Shown here: piece after piece, positions 49,001 to 59,500 of the stretch
Layout of the letters: each line of letters starts with the position of its first letter
Numbering within the stretch: the stretch's first letter is position 1
Source of the DNA: Branchiostoma lanceolatum
Lineage: Eukaryota > Chordata > Leptocardii > Amphioxiformes > Branchiostomatidae
Length of the DNA stretch: 64,000 nucleotides
Direction of reading: 5' to 3'
Assembly (NCBI RefSeq): GCF_035083965.1
Contig: NC_089724.1
Location: forward strand, 28,519,435 to 28,583,434
Position numbers and translations under genes: made by a program
Notes under the pieces: generated by a model
Database searches by the model: none
The model's input: only the letters and a program-made list of their open reading frames with translations
What the model was told of the DNA's origin: nothing

Positions 49001-52000
49001 ATCGTCCTCTCCCCATTCTCTGACTACATCTGAGTTCACTTCTTCCATGCACTCTTGGTAAGGGACAGGCAAGGCTGATTTCTTCTGTATCTGCATGTTG
49101 GACTCAGCTTGGAGTCCATCTTGTGATGAACCAGTTCCTATATGATAAAACCAAATGATGAATAAATATCAATTCACGTATTTAAGGAACATGTCACATG
49201 ATTTTGACATGGGCTTCGTTTCATCACAGCAGCTACAAAAAACACGGGACAATGGATATCCATCATGCCTCTCTCAGCTAACATTGAAGTGTACCGATGA
49301 TGGACTTACCAAAGGAGCCTGAGGTACTCAGCAGCTGAGCATCTGACAGTTGATTGCTTTGTTCCCAGCCAAGGTCCTCACAATATGTGCTGCATTTGTG
49401 AAGGAAGTATCTGCCGATGCTGTACTGGATATATATATATAAATGGAAACAATGACAAATATTAAACATATCACATACTCGCATGTGTAAAAAAATGAAT
49501 CTGGGCATCGTTGAATTGACTACGTAAAACTTACATCTATAACTTGAATATGATATTGATCAAACATGCACAGCTATAACTGAATGAAATAATCACTGAG
49601 GCACACTACTGCCTCCTTATAAGTTCTAGTTCACTATCAACAAACTGTGGGATCTTTGTGGGACAAATACTTATGACATTTTCTTCCCTTCCATATCTTT
49701 AATTATCTTTCCCTCCACTGCTTGCTATTTTGTATCTGAAACGTTAACCAGACACACATGTCTGATGACCATTGGCAAGAATGAACAAATTGAAATTTTA
49801 AATTTCCTAGATCCTAACGCGGTAAAAGGGCAGGTCGGCTGGAGAATTCTTATGGTCATGCGAATGCGATGATATGTCAAGCCACAATAGGAGGATAACT
49901 GACGTCAAAACTAGTTAGAAACGGGAATTTTTCAATTTGTACTTACCAAAGGGCAGTCCCTCAAAATGATGAATCAACTCCCTACCAGCGTTTACAAGGG
50001 GGGAGGGGGGCGACGAATATTGCATGCACGAAGAAGACAACGTCGCAATTCCGTGCGTTTGAGTTTACACCGAATTCCCTTCGACTCTCAAGTCACTCAA
50101 AAATCACTGGTCGACCATGGTAGACTCTGGCGATGCCATGTTAAGCACAGAAGGTGATGAAACGCCGTTCTTGTCTGTGCTGTTAACCGAAAGAAAACCG
50201 TTAACGTTTGTCGCGCCCAGAAGTGTCTTGTGGGTAATTTGGATATCCGACACGAATCCGTGTTCCGTACACGTCAGGATCCGAGACAGCTCATGACTTC
50301 TAACATATTGGCAAATCTGAACTTCTAACATATTGGCAAATACATAAAAAAATGAAAGATCCGAGTAGATATTTTATCTGTACCCGAAACGTATCCAGAC
50401 GTATACGGCATCAGAATTGCTGGATCTGAGGTGTTCCTGGTATTTGTCCGAATTTGCTCGGAAACGTTCCGTATCTGTACCCGAAACATATGAAGGATCC
50501 AGACGTATACGGCGCGGGAATTGTCGGATCTGAGGTGCATCGGATCCAATCGGAAACGTTCCGTATCTGCTATGATGCGCAATTCCGGATCTGTTGGATT
50601 CGTCAGGATCTGAGATCATGCCGCGTGCCGTGCAGTGTGTATTTGTTGGTCAGGATCCGAAGCAACTACCGACAAACAATCCGAACATCTCTGCCATATT
50701 GACAAATATCTAGAAACGAAGGATCCGCGCAAATATCCTCAGGTATCCGACGCGCATCACGGATCCAGACGTATACGGCGTCGGAATTGCCGGATCTGAG
50801 GTGTACCTGGTAATTGTCTGAATTTGCTCGGAAACGTTCCGTATCTGTACCCGAAACGTATGAAGGATCCAGACGTATACGGCGCCGGAATTGTCTGATC
50901 TGAGGTGCATCGGATCTAATCGGAAACGTTCCGCATCTGCTATGATGCGCAATTCCGGATCTGCTGGATTCGTCAGGAAATGAGATCATGCCGTGCCGTG
51001 TGTATTTATTCGTCAGGATCCGAAGCAACTACCGACATACCAACAATCCGAACATTCCAAATATCAAAAAACGAGGGATCCGCGCAAATATCTTCGGGTA
51101 TCCGAGGCGCATCACGAATCCAGAAGAATACGGCGTCGGAATTGGTCGGATCTGCGGGCACTTCAGTATCCGAGCAGTGAACTGGGATTTTTCCGGATTC
51201 GCTCGGAAACGCCATGAGGCCCGATTCCGGATACGTCGGATCCGTCAGGATACGTGGCCATTTCGTGCAGTGTTATAAGTGTCAATCTATCTATCATATT
51301 TTTTTAGACGTCTGAATTTGTGATGATATTCACAAGCATGCGGTGCAAAGTAAAGCATTGCTAGCAAACTTTACAACTAAGGTCAACTTTGGGGCAAACT
51401 TATTTTTCAACTAGGGTTCCACGACCTGATACCTTCTCCGACTGATGTTATCCTTTTCAAGTGGTATATCACACATGATTTCCGTTTAATATGCAAATAA
51501 GGACATAATTTGCATGAATTATGTCAGTTGACGATCTTCTCTAACAAAATAATAAGTTGTTCAAAAGTATGAAAGTCTTATTTTAGCAAAGAAGGCTATT
51601 GTACCATTTCCTCATTAATTATGTTAATGAGGCCCTAATTTGCATGATTTATGTCTAATAATGTCCACATTTACTTAACTTCCAAATGCTGCAAGAGTGA
51701 AATCCCCATTACTTGCTTGCTTATGTCGAGACCTTCCAGTCACGAGTCGAGATGGTCATTATTTACCACTATGGAATATGATATTTTGCGATTAATTATG
51801 CAAACTAGGTATTCATTTGCATCATTGATATCTATCGATATTTTTCTTTCTCAGATACACATGCCACGTGTTTGAGAACCCTATAAGAGACTGTGCAGCG
51901 GATTTATAAACGTTCCTCATTTATTATTGAAATTAGCTCCTGATTTGCATAATTTGCAGATAATTTTCTCAATCATTACTCCACCTATCTACGTACCAAA

Positions 52001-53353
52001 AATCATGACGATCCGTCAAACCCTTCCTGGGTTATTCTCTTTCGAAGTTTCAAACAAAATCGGCACCTGCTGTTCAGAACCTGTTCCGAACATGACTTAC
52101 TCTCCCTCCCAAGACATATCTACCACTTAAAAATCATGACCATGGCATGTTCAGAACACGAGATATCGAAACCGGAATTTCCGCTGCAATATCATAGCAA
52201 GTCGCTAGGGGGTCTCACAAAGACCTACCCACCTACCAAATATGAAGACAGTTCAGGCATTCTCGGTTAATCGTGTTCACAGAAGGACACACATACACAC
52301 ACAAACAGACACACACACAAATACACACACACACACACGAACGCTGTGCAAAACATGACCTTCTCGACAAAGCTAATTTTGAAACAAAACGAACGTTAAA
52401 ACTGTACTATATTACATCTGCCGCAGCTTGGACGATCAGGGTGAGGTTCAGCGTGTGAACTACATGATGATCGCGCGGGACTCTATCATGGACGTACCCC
52501 TGGACCAGGTCAAGCCGTTCCACCGGGCCCTGAAGGCCTTCAACGCCCTCCTCTACCACCCCGAGAACTGTCTTCATCTCAAGATGAGAGCAGGTGAGGC
52601 GACAAGTTCACTAGTATTCTAAAAAAATACGGCTTTTGGTGGCAAATATGCCAATGTTGTCACATTGGCGCTCCAAATCCGTATGTGTTTTTGGCACACC
52701 GTCTGTAACAGATTAGCCGAGATGCTCGCGGTGGGAGTCACTCCACCGTTGTGGTATCATATAAGTACCTTTCCCAAAGGCAAGGGCACAACTGAACAAT
52801 TTGAAAAATAGGCATGTGTTTCTCTGAACCTCTTCAATAATGACAGAAACATAAATAAACTGCTTTCAACTTGTCAGTATCTTTATTCAAAGAACATAAC
52901 TAGGTTTCCTACCGCCAAACTCCCTTCATAACTCTCTGCCTGCCTGAATGATCTGTTGCATATTAGTTACGCTGCTCCAATGTGTCAATTTGGTCACATT
53001 TGGTGTTGCATGAGGCCATGAGCTCAGGAGATCAGTGACAAAATACGCACATACTTGGTGTAAATTTCTATCGGTACAGTACCGGTACTTCATGATCCGG
53101 TATTTTGGACCTGTACCTAATCATTTTTACGGTACAGTACCGGTACACAGTTCCGGTACGCAGCACTAGTGTGCATCGTCTGCTCTCTCTCCCGCCAGGG
53201 GAAATGTACGCCGTGGACAACGGGCGGACCCTGCACGGCCGCACGGCCTTCAACCCGGCGGACGGCGTCAGGCACCTGCGCGGCGGCTACCTAGACTGGG
53301 ACGGGGTCTACTCCCGCATGCGCGTGCTCAAGGAAGACCTAGGCATCCAGTAG
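43098..53353 (+). CDS. BBOX1: Gamma-butyrobetaine dioxygenase family protein, BBOX1-like (471 aa, 8 exons)
   Basis: Exons 43,098-43,451, 43,634-43,733, 44,782-44,909, 45,837-46,039, 46,625-46,736, 47,550-47,746, 52,427-52,593 and 53,199-53,353 sum to 472 codons with stop, phases consistent. The family uses Fe(II) and 2-oxoglutarate to hydroxylate gamma-butyrobetaine to carnitine. The N-terminal zinc site is DNCQCPKC (exons 1-2) plus H of WPDGH (exon 3). The iron triad is H-N-D in EIHNDEPYY (exon 5) and H in TLHGRTAF (exon 8); the R after that H is the expected 2-oxoglutarate ligand. The end RHLRGGYLDWD...MSR-like matches BBOX1 better than TMLHE. An extra N-terminal stretch of about 85 residues, rich in R/S/A and poor in acids, looks like a mitochondrial leader, a TMLHE-like trait. 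The usual W of FDNWR is G here (VDNGR). Intron 4 starts with GC. Confidence 0.85.
43976..44740 (+). mobile_element. Family B TIR element in BBOX intron 2
   Basis: It starts 'cgccgagaaggttatgtttt' and ends 'gcgaaggtatggggtcgta'. The reverse-complement copy is at 51,411-52,375. The interior has 'ttatgcaaatcaggatataa' octamer-type blocks. The right end is about 40 bases before the exon 3 acceptor (44,781). Confidence 0.65.
45113..45410. repeat. Family C fragment in BBOX intron 3
   Basis: It shares 'ctgcagtaccttaggtaccc' and 'cgacagcttctcgagttatg' with 41,640-41,870. Confidence 0.75.
46197..46272. repeat. (CATT)n microsatellite in BBOX intron 4
   Basis: 'cattcattcattcaatcaat' type run. A second run (46,569-46,620) forms the pyrimidine-rich stretch right before the exon 5 acceptor at 46,624. 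Confidence 0.9.
46780..47094. mobile_element. hAT-type MITE, 315 bp, in BBOX intron 5
   Basis: Ends are TCGGGGTGGATACCGG and CCGGTATCCACCCCTA, inverted to each other. Flanks TCATCTAT and ATATCTAT differ at one or two positions and look like an aged 8-bp target duplication. Same family as 35,274-35,793. Confidence 0.8.
47772..51272. mobile_element. 3.5-kb TIR element with multiplied ends (TTA target site)
   Basis: CACTGCACGAAATGGCC and its inverse lie at the two ends, each flanked by TTA, as in PIF/Harbinger elements. The left arm (47,772-48,440) is a tandem array of about 180-base units, each repeating a degenerate version of the terminal sequence ('cactgtacggaaatgcctcc' near 47,958, 48,136 and 48,315). 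The right arm (50,240-51,272) holds larger units of about 370 bases in the opposite sense, with internal end-like sequences near 50,630 and 50,990. The core (48,550-50,230) is unlike either arm and holds the minus-strand exons listed separately. No DDE transposase was recognised. It fills most of BBOX intron 6. Confidence 0.7.
48597..50025 (-). CDS. Possible nested gene inside the 3.5-kb element (135 aa, 3 exons)
   Basis: Minus-strand exons 50,025-49,947, 49,137-48,926 and 48,713-48,597 join in phase (1, then 0) and sum to 136 codons with stop. The product begins MQYSSPPSPLVNAGRELIHH, continues ...EEVNSDVVREWGEDDYTHAV... and ends ...VPQPVSNEMDHLAT. An alternative internal exon, 49,424-49,310, has good splice sites, carries a Cys/Trp-rich segment (LHKCSTYCEDLGWEQ) and ends like the first exon (TTTG|gtaagt), so it may be an alternative first exon. 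The donor of the middle exon (ACA|gtataa) is weak. No domain is recognised. It could be transposon cargo, a captured host fragment or chance. Confidence 0.35.
51411..52375 (-). mobile_element. Family B TIR element, inverted copy, in BBOX intron 6
   Basis: It opens TAGGGTTCCACGACCTGATA and ends 'gctgtgcaaaacatgacctt', the inverse of the 43,976 start. A CA-rich run lies near 52,290-52,340. The end is about 50 bases before the exon 7 acceptor (52,426). Confidence 0.7.
53070..53170. mobile_element. Truncated GGTACC-type MITE before the last BBOX exon
   Basis: 'cggtacagtaccggtac' occurs in both halves around 'tggacctgtacctaatca', the same interior as at 63,110-63,175. It ends about 30 bases before the exon 8 acceptor (53,198). 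Confidence 0.65.
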
Positions 53354-53800
53354 TAGCCATGTAATAGCTAGAACCGATTATTTATCATATTTACCTAGTT
53401 AAGAAAACAGTTTAGTGAAAATACTGCAGGAAGACCTAGGCATCCAGTAGTAGCCAGCTAGAACCGATTATTTATCATCACTTACTTAGTTCAGAAAATC
53501 AGTTTAGTGAAAATACTGCAGGAAGATCTAGGCATCCAGTAGTAAGCTTTGTAAACTTTATTCAGTCTTTACAACTTCGCAGGTTTAATTTGTAAACCTG
53601 AATTGCGTTGAAAATTTACACAACAACAAGTCAACATTACATAAGAAAATGAGCCATCAAAACAACACAGAAGCAAATCACACTTGACACAGTAGCCAGA
53701 CAATAGCTAGAACCGATTATTTATCATATTTACTTAGTTCAGAAAATCAGCTTAGTGAAAATACTGCAGGAAGATCTAGGCATCCAGTAGTAGTCAGGCA
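53333..53800. repeat. Tandem repeats of about 90-100 bases that include the BBOX stop codon
   Basis: 'gaagacctaggcatccagta', which encodes the C-terminal EDLGIQ-stop, recurs at about 53,430, 53,521 and 53,770 with the following 'gctagaaccgattatttatc'. A foreign segment (about 53,548-53,695, beginning 'aactttattcagtcttta') interrupts unit three. The repeats form the 3' untranslated region. Confidence 0.85.
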
Positions 53801-53808
53801 ATAGCTAT

Positions 53809-54896
53809 AACGTTGGGTAACATAAATTCGTGGGGTACTTAAATTCGGGATTTTTCGAAAACGGGGTATTTAGGGATATGTGCTAGATGCAACATCAGTA
53901 ATACCGCTAGAAATGCAAACTTGACAGACTAACGTATTCAGAACACTGTCTGAAAAGCTTCGATAAGCATGCATTAGAAGGCGACGAAGACAAAGACTCT
54001 CCGTCCCTTATTGGAACAGTCTGAGGGCTTCGTGGGAGAATCACACTGCATCGTTGTCGGCTGGTCTATAAGCCACAAATGTCACACCCGCTTCCTGCTA
54101 AACACAATCATTTACAAGACAACTTATTTTCTTAAAATTGCTGACCTGCAATTGGACTCTAAGTGTGAACAATCATCAAAACCCCTCTTTGTTGCTACAA
54201 CCTACGGCACGTGTATTTTCCCGCCGCCATATCATTACCCAGAATCCTGTTGTCAAGCAGACGACAAAGGTTTGTGAGGAACACTTTTTTGTCTAAATGT
54301 TGCGTGTGATTGTGGACTGAGGACGATATTTTCCTCAAAGTTTGCTCCTAACACAACAAGGAATACATGGACACAGTAGTATTATCAATGCTACGGCATC
54401 CAGCTAACTTGCCATGAATAATGAACACGTTGCCATGACGGTGGATGTCGACTTTGACGTTCTATAGCTACCGACTCAACACACGGGTTGTTCCCGTAGG
54501 CCTGATGTGTGCGGTACGGCCGTTTTTTCGTTGTCAAAGTTTTTTTACTTGGACACGTCTATATCCATAGCATTCTCCTCAAGCCAAGGATGGAACGAAT
54601 AGCTGCTGTATAAAATGTGATTAGCGGTAAGATATTCAAGACGAATCTTCTCTCCCGAATTAATGTGCCCCCCTGTCCGACAGCACCGTCATTGTGAGTG
54701 CGGCGGACGGTAGTTTCAAGTTGAAATATTATGGTGTCAGCACGACTAGAGACAAAATCTACCATATATATGATTAGTGCAAAGATAGTACATGATACTG
54801 ACAGAATAATAGAAAAAAAGGATGGTTTATTGTTCTGCTAGATTGATTTCAGTCAACCATTGTCGGAAAAATCCCGAATTTATGTTACCCAACGTT
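53809..54896. mobile_element. 1.09-kb TIR element
   Basis: AACGTTGGGTAACATAAATT at the left is inverted at the right, giving a TIR of about 22 bases. The inner parts also mirror ('cgggatttttcgaaaa' and 'tcggaaaaatcccg'). No coding capacity was recognised and no clear target duplication can be fixed. Confidence 0.75.
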
Positions 54897-55798
54897 ATAT
54901 AATATATAATAATATTTGCATATTTTTCATATTTACAGAAAATGGCAGAAAAAGGTGATAATCGAAATAGTGGCGATAGTAGTCTTGCTCGGTTATTTCA
55001 TTATCTTAGTAGTAGATGAAATGAAGAAGTTAATCGTTTTCTGGTGAATCACTGTGATATTTATGAGGTTTATTGAAACTCCATTTCGTGAAATAATGTG
55101 ACAAACCGGCGCTATGACATTAACCTTCTCCCTGCTGCCTAACTCTGTAACCAATAGCGAATTGGGTGTAAAGCGGCTACTTCAGTGTGCTAAAGGTTAA
55201 TTCACCACAAGAAGAATTGTGATCTTTTTGTTGCGACAACGTTTCTACCTATCGCTATCGAATGTCAGCGTAGTTATCACGCTTTTTGAAAATAACATAT
55301 TTTTTTCAACTAAAACATAGATAAATAGATAACTCTAAATGGCTGCTAATATCTATTTAGTTTTTGATTTTACAGAAAATAAACTTAGGGGGGGAATGAA
55401 AATATTGTATTATTTAGCCGTCTAACGATGCAGTTGGTTGCTCCGCAATATGACGTTATCATCCCACAGCAATTGGCTCGCGGGCATGAGTTTGCAAATA
55501 AAGATTATGAGTATTATCTGGTCTTATCTTTATCATCATTATTATTATTGCAGTAAGGGACTTCACTCATTATAAGTAGCATGGTAACAAATTATTGACA
55601 TAACAGGGTGGCTAACGTAAGAAGGTATAAGACGATCGTAATGATTATTGTGCCAAGCATGGAAAACAGGATTGAACGATGGTGAACGATGGTGTGTGCA
55701 AACTTTATATGGTCGAGTGTGTGTTTCTTGATGTTTGTGTAAACGTTTCTGGTCTAAAGAAATGAGAGTTAGGCAACCCAAGCTACTTTAACCTCCTT
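54897..55798. other. Intergenic, nothing recognised
   Basis: AT-rich sequence without exon-like frames or clear repeats. Confidence 0.4.
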
Positions 55799-56152
55799 GG
55801 GCAACCCAAGCAATATTAGGGCCCGAAAATTTGATTTTCAAAATCAATTTATTTAGTAATTTCTATAACGGTTACATGATTAGTTCAAACAACACTAACG
55901 TTAGCACAATGTATAGCAACATCCATTATGCAAAAATATGACATCGTTGTGATGTGAGAACTCACTGAAAATCGTGGCCGGAGTTTCTGTAGGCTCTTGA
56001 AACTATGGGGATAATCATACAGCCTGATTTTGCGAGGTTTTAAGATGCTCAAAGTATGAAGTTATTACAAAAATGTGTAAAATAATACCATAAAGATTTC
56101 AGCATTTTTTTAAATTTCTATTTTTTGGGGCCCTAATATTGCTTTGGTTGCC
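55799..56152. mobile_element. MITE, 354 bp
   Basis: GGCAACCCAAGCAATATTAG at the left and its near inverse, ending 'atattgctttggttgcc', form TIRs of about 24 bases with 'gggccc' just inside. A lone extra copy of the tip ('aggcaacccaagc') sits at 55,771. Confidence 0.75.
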
Positions 56153-56352
56153 TTTAATGTTAGGTTCCCTTCACCGCCAGCCAACCAGACATTCAAACAA
56201 ACAACAGCTGTAAAAGTAACATAAACTTTAAGCGAAAAAAAACGTGACTTTAACTTAAAAATTTGCCAAGAGAAGGTCAAGATTTGTATTGATGACGTCA
56301 TGGTTTTACCTCAAACCTCGTTCCCAGTATTCCGTGCCAACCAAAACAAGTA

Positions 56353-56391
56353 TGGCGGCGGGTTCGCCGATTCTGTGCCGGGAAGAATGAA
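56353..56391 (+). promoter_or_regulatory. Upstream ORF in the leader of the BTB zinc-finger gene
   Basis: ATGGCGGCGGGTTCGCC opens a 12-codon frame ending TGA, 170 bases before the main ATG. The ATGGCGGC core also resembles YY1 sites found at the 5' ends of many animal genes. It is only relevant if the transcript starts upstream of it. Confidence 0.4.
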
Positions 56392-56560
56392 CACATCTGA
56401 GGGTTTGATCGGTCAGAAAATCTCCGACAAGCCTTTCTAACGCTACAGGGTAAACCATAGAGCTAATCTGGGTAGCAGGTTTGCTTACGGGATGTAGATT
56501 TAGTCAGATTCTGAGGCGACGATCGTTCAAAATATCGTCTGATTTTTTGGAGCGGCCATC

Positions 56561-59500
56561 ATGACGGAATCGAACGTGTCGGAGCGAGCCTCGCACCGCT
56601 TCCCCGACCACTGCTCCACCCTGCTGCGGAGGCTACACGAGCTCCGCCGCCGAGACATCCTCTGCGACGTCACGGTCAGCGTGGAGGGGAGAAACTTCAG
56701 GTATTTGTCCGATCTTTCCTTTCCCGGTCTTGTGTTTCCGAATGAATGAATGACAGGTTTACACAGCCCAGAGGGGGCGGGGTCATTGACCTACTAAGGG
56801 TATTTAAATCGAACATAATGAGATTAAAGACCCGTGTTAAACAGAGACATGCGAGATTGGGGTCACACCTTAGCCCAGCTAGGATGTCATTTTTTCCCAC
56901 ACCTATACGTTCAATACTCAAGACATGACTGAGGGCCTGCATGGGGGGTCCCGACAACGCTCTACGCTAAATTCGGAGGGCCGGCTAGGTAATACGCTAA
57001 ATTGAGAAAGCCTCTCTACGCTCTACGCTAAATTCAGAAAAGCCTCCCTACGCTCTACGCTAAATTATGGAGTGGTCGGCAACGCTCTACGTAAAATTAA
57101 AACGGCCGATTACGCTCTACATAAAAGGGGCATGCAGGCCCTCATGACTGCTGTCCGTTCTAGGAAATGAAAATAAGGCCACAGCATCTAAATTTTATGG
57201 ATGACATCCTCCGCAGACTCCAAAACTAATGAGATAGGGCGAGAAAAAAACAAGGCGCTAAAAAAAAACAAGATTCCTATATTTTCAAATTCATATGCAA
57301 TGGAACACCTGGGCAGCAACTATATTCAACTGGGTATTCATATGGAACACCCTGTCAACACATGCCATCAAATGCGAGCAATTGAGCCTCAAGTTTGCGG
57401 GATCATATCAAACAATTACACAACAAAGAAAGCCTTTGTCGGACATATCATCGGAGGCAATGAAATTTTTTTTTTTCGAAATCAGGCGAAAATTAATGAG
57501 CGCGCTGATGTCATCCATAAAATTTACTTGCTGTGGCCTAAGGGGGAAATACAAGACACCCCCCTCCAAATTATATTTTCATTTCATAGACATAGACCTA
57601 CATGTAATAACGTTATCCAACCTTCCCAATGGCATACAGGTCAGATATTATCTGCCTATAGGTTGGAAGGGAGCCCCGCTTATGTAATTTTTCTGTCATG
57701 TAACGTTAGCTCTTAAAATTGTAGATACTGCATACCTTATTATTTCTGTTGAAATATGGACAGGATCCATAAGAACTTGACAGCCTAATATTGAGAAGAA
57801 TGTCAAACCGAATACAAATATATTGAAGGACAGGCAAGCTACATTATGATGATTTGACCCTGACAAGTTGCAGTGTGACAACACAGATTTTGGCTTAAAA
57901 TTATGAGAACAAATATCTAACAAGGAATACCATTATCTCATATTGCAAGGTTGTTTTTCTTTAAGCCCAACCTTAAAGGGATCATTATCGTTAACAGTAA
58001 AAATGCTTTTGGGTTCATTGGTGAAAAATATTAATCTTATTAATAAAACAATGCAATAGCACGAGGTGTGAGGATATGGCTGGAGAGCTTTTTGCGAAAA
58101 TGAAAGAACTTTATCTTCATCTTTTCTTTGACTTTGTGCATGGCAAAAAAAGTACTGTAAACGCCTTTAAGTTTGCAGTGATTTAAATTTGTCATCATCC
58201 TTCGCGAGCATCAAGAAATGATGCATTGCGGCTACAGACATGCCTATACGTAGCTACTAGTAGGTTGATTTGTGGTGGGGAGAAAATGAAGTATTTGCAG
58301 TGATTTTATGTGTATAGTTGCGCTGTAGCCACATGATTGATACTGTACAGTAATGCAAACACCGGTCACCACACAAACTGAATAGAAAACCACCGTGAAA
58401 ATTTCAACAATCACAGTATTTGAAAAGTTCAGGGCAACTCTGATTGTGTATCATCTTTTTCTTTTCTAGATGTCATAAAGCCATCTTGGCAGTGTGCAGT
58501 GGGTATTTCCGAAGTTTGTTCACTGCCAACAACAATAACACGAGCATCGCGTTACCTGGCATGAACGCAAACATCGTGGAGGACATCTTGAACTACATGT
58601 ACACTGGAGAGCTCCAACTGGAAACGCAGCACATGACGGCCTACCTAGATGTGGCAAGCTACCTCGAGATCCCCGCCATCGTCGAGTTGTGTGATGCAGT
58701 TTACAAGAACACTGCCAGTCACACTTCTCCGGAGGACGCCATGATGCGCTCCTCTGATCGTAACCTGTTCACCGCGTTCGGTGCGAAAGCTCCCATGTGG
58801 CAGAGTGATCGGGAAAGAAACTCCAAGGAAGATTTCACCTGGAACTTTGTCAACACCTCAGAGGGGCAGATTGCTATACTTAAGGATGTAGAAGAAGGAG
58901 GTAGTGAGAAGAAGATTGATGACAAGCAGTCTAACGGAGGCATCTTAAGACCAGAAGAAAACAGCGGTCTGATCATGCAATCCCAGGGCTCACCGCAAGA
59001 GGGCACTTCTAGTTCGGAAATGTTTGCCAAAACTGATGGCAAAGATCCTGCTAAAGGCAAACTGGGGAAACGAAAGACCTTGAAAAAGTTCAAGCTGAAA
59101 GAACTGAAAGTAAAACTAGTACCTCTCTACAGTGTCAGGAAGAAGAAGACACAGGATGGTGGGGCGGAGAGAGAGGAACACCAACGAAAGGAATCGGACA
59201 GTAGCAGCGCATCATGCTCTTTGGAGACAGTCGAAATCTCGAAGTGGGTCGATACTGAGAACATGTGTGACGAACAGAGTGGGGATTTCTGGAGCAGTGT
59301 CGGGAACCAAAGTGACGACGACAGACTTATCAATAGGCAAGCAGAAGAACAATGTACACTGGACAGCGTCGGGGAAGTTTCTATACATTCTACGTCCGAG
59401 GACTCATCCCGTGAGCAAGACTGTGGGGCACTCGGTGGGGAAGCTGACGCTAAACCCAGGCTCCTTAAGATTGACGTAGCCTCCTTAACAGGAGGAGGTA

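Noticed and set aside
47885-51278. Many 60-160 codon frames on both strands rich in I-R and P-Y
   Set aside because: They come from the tandem arrays at the ends of the 3.5-kb element and repeat with the array period.
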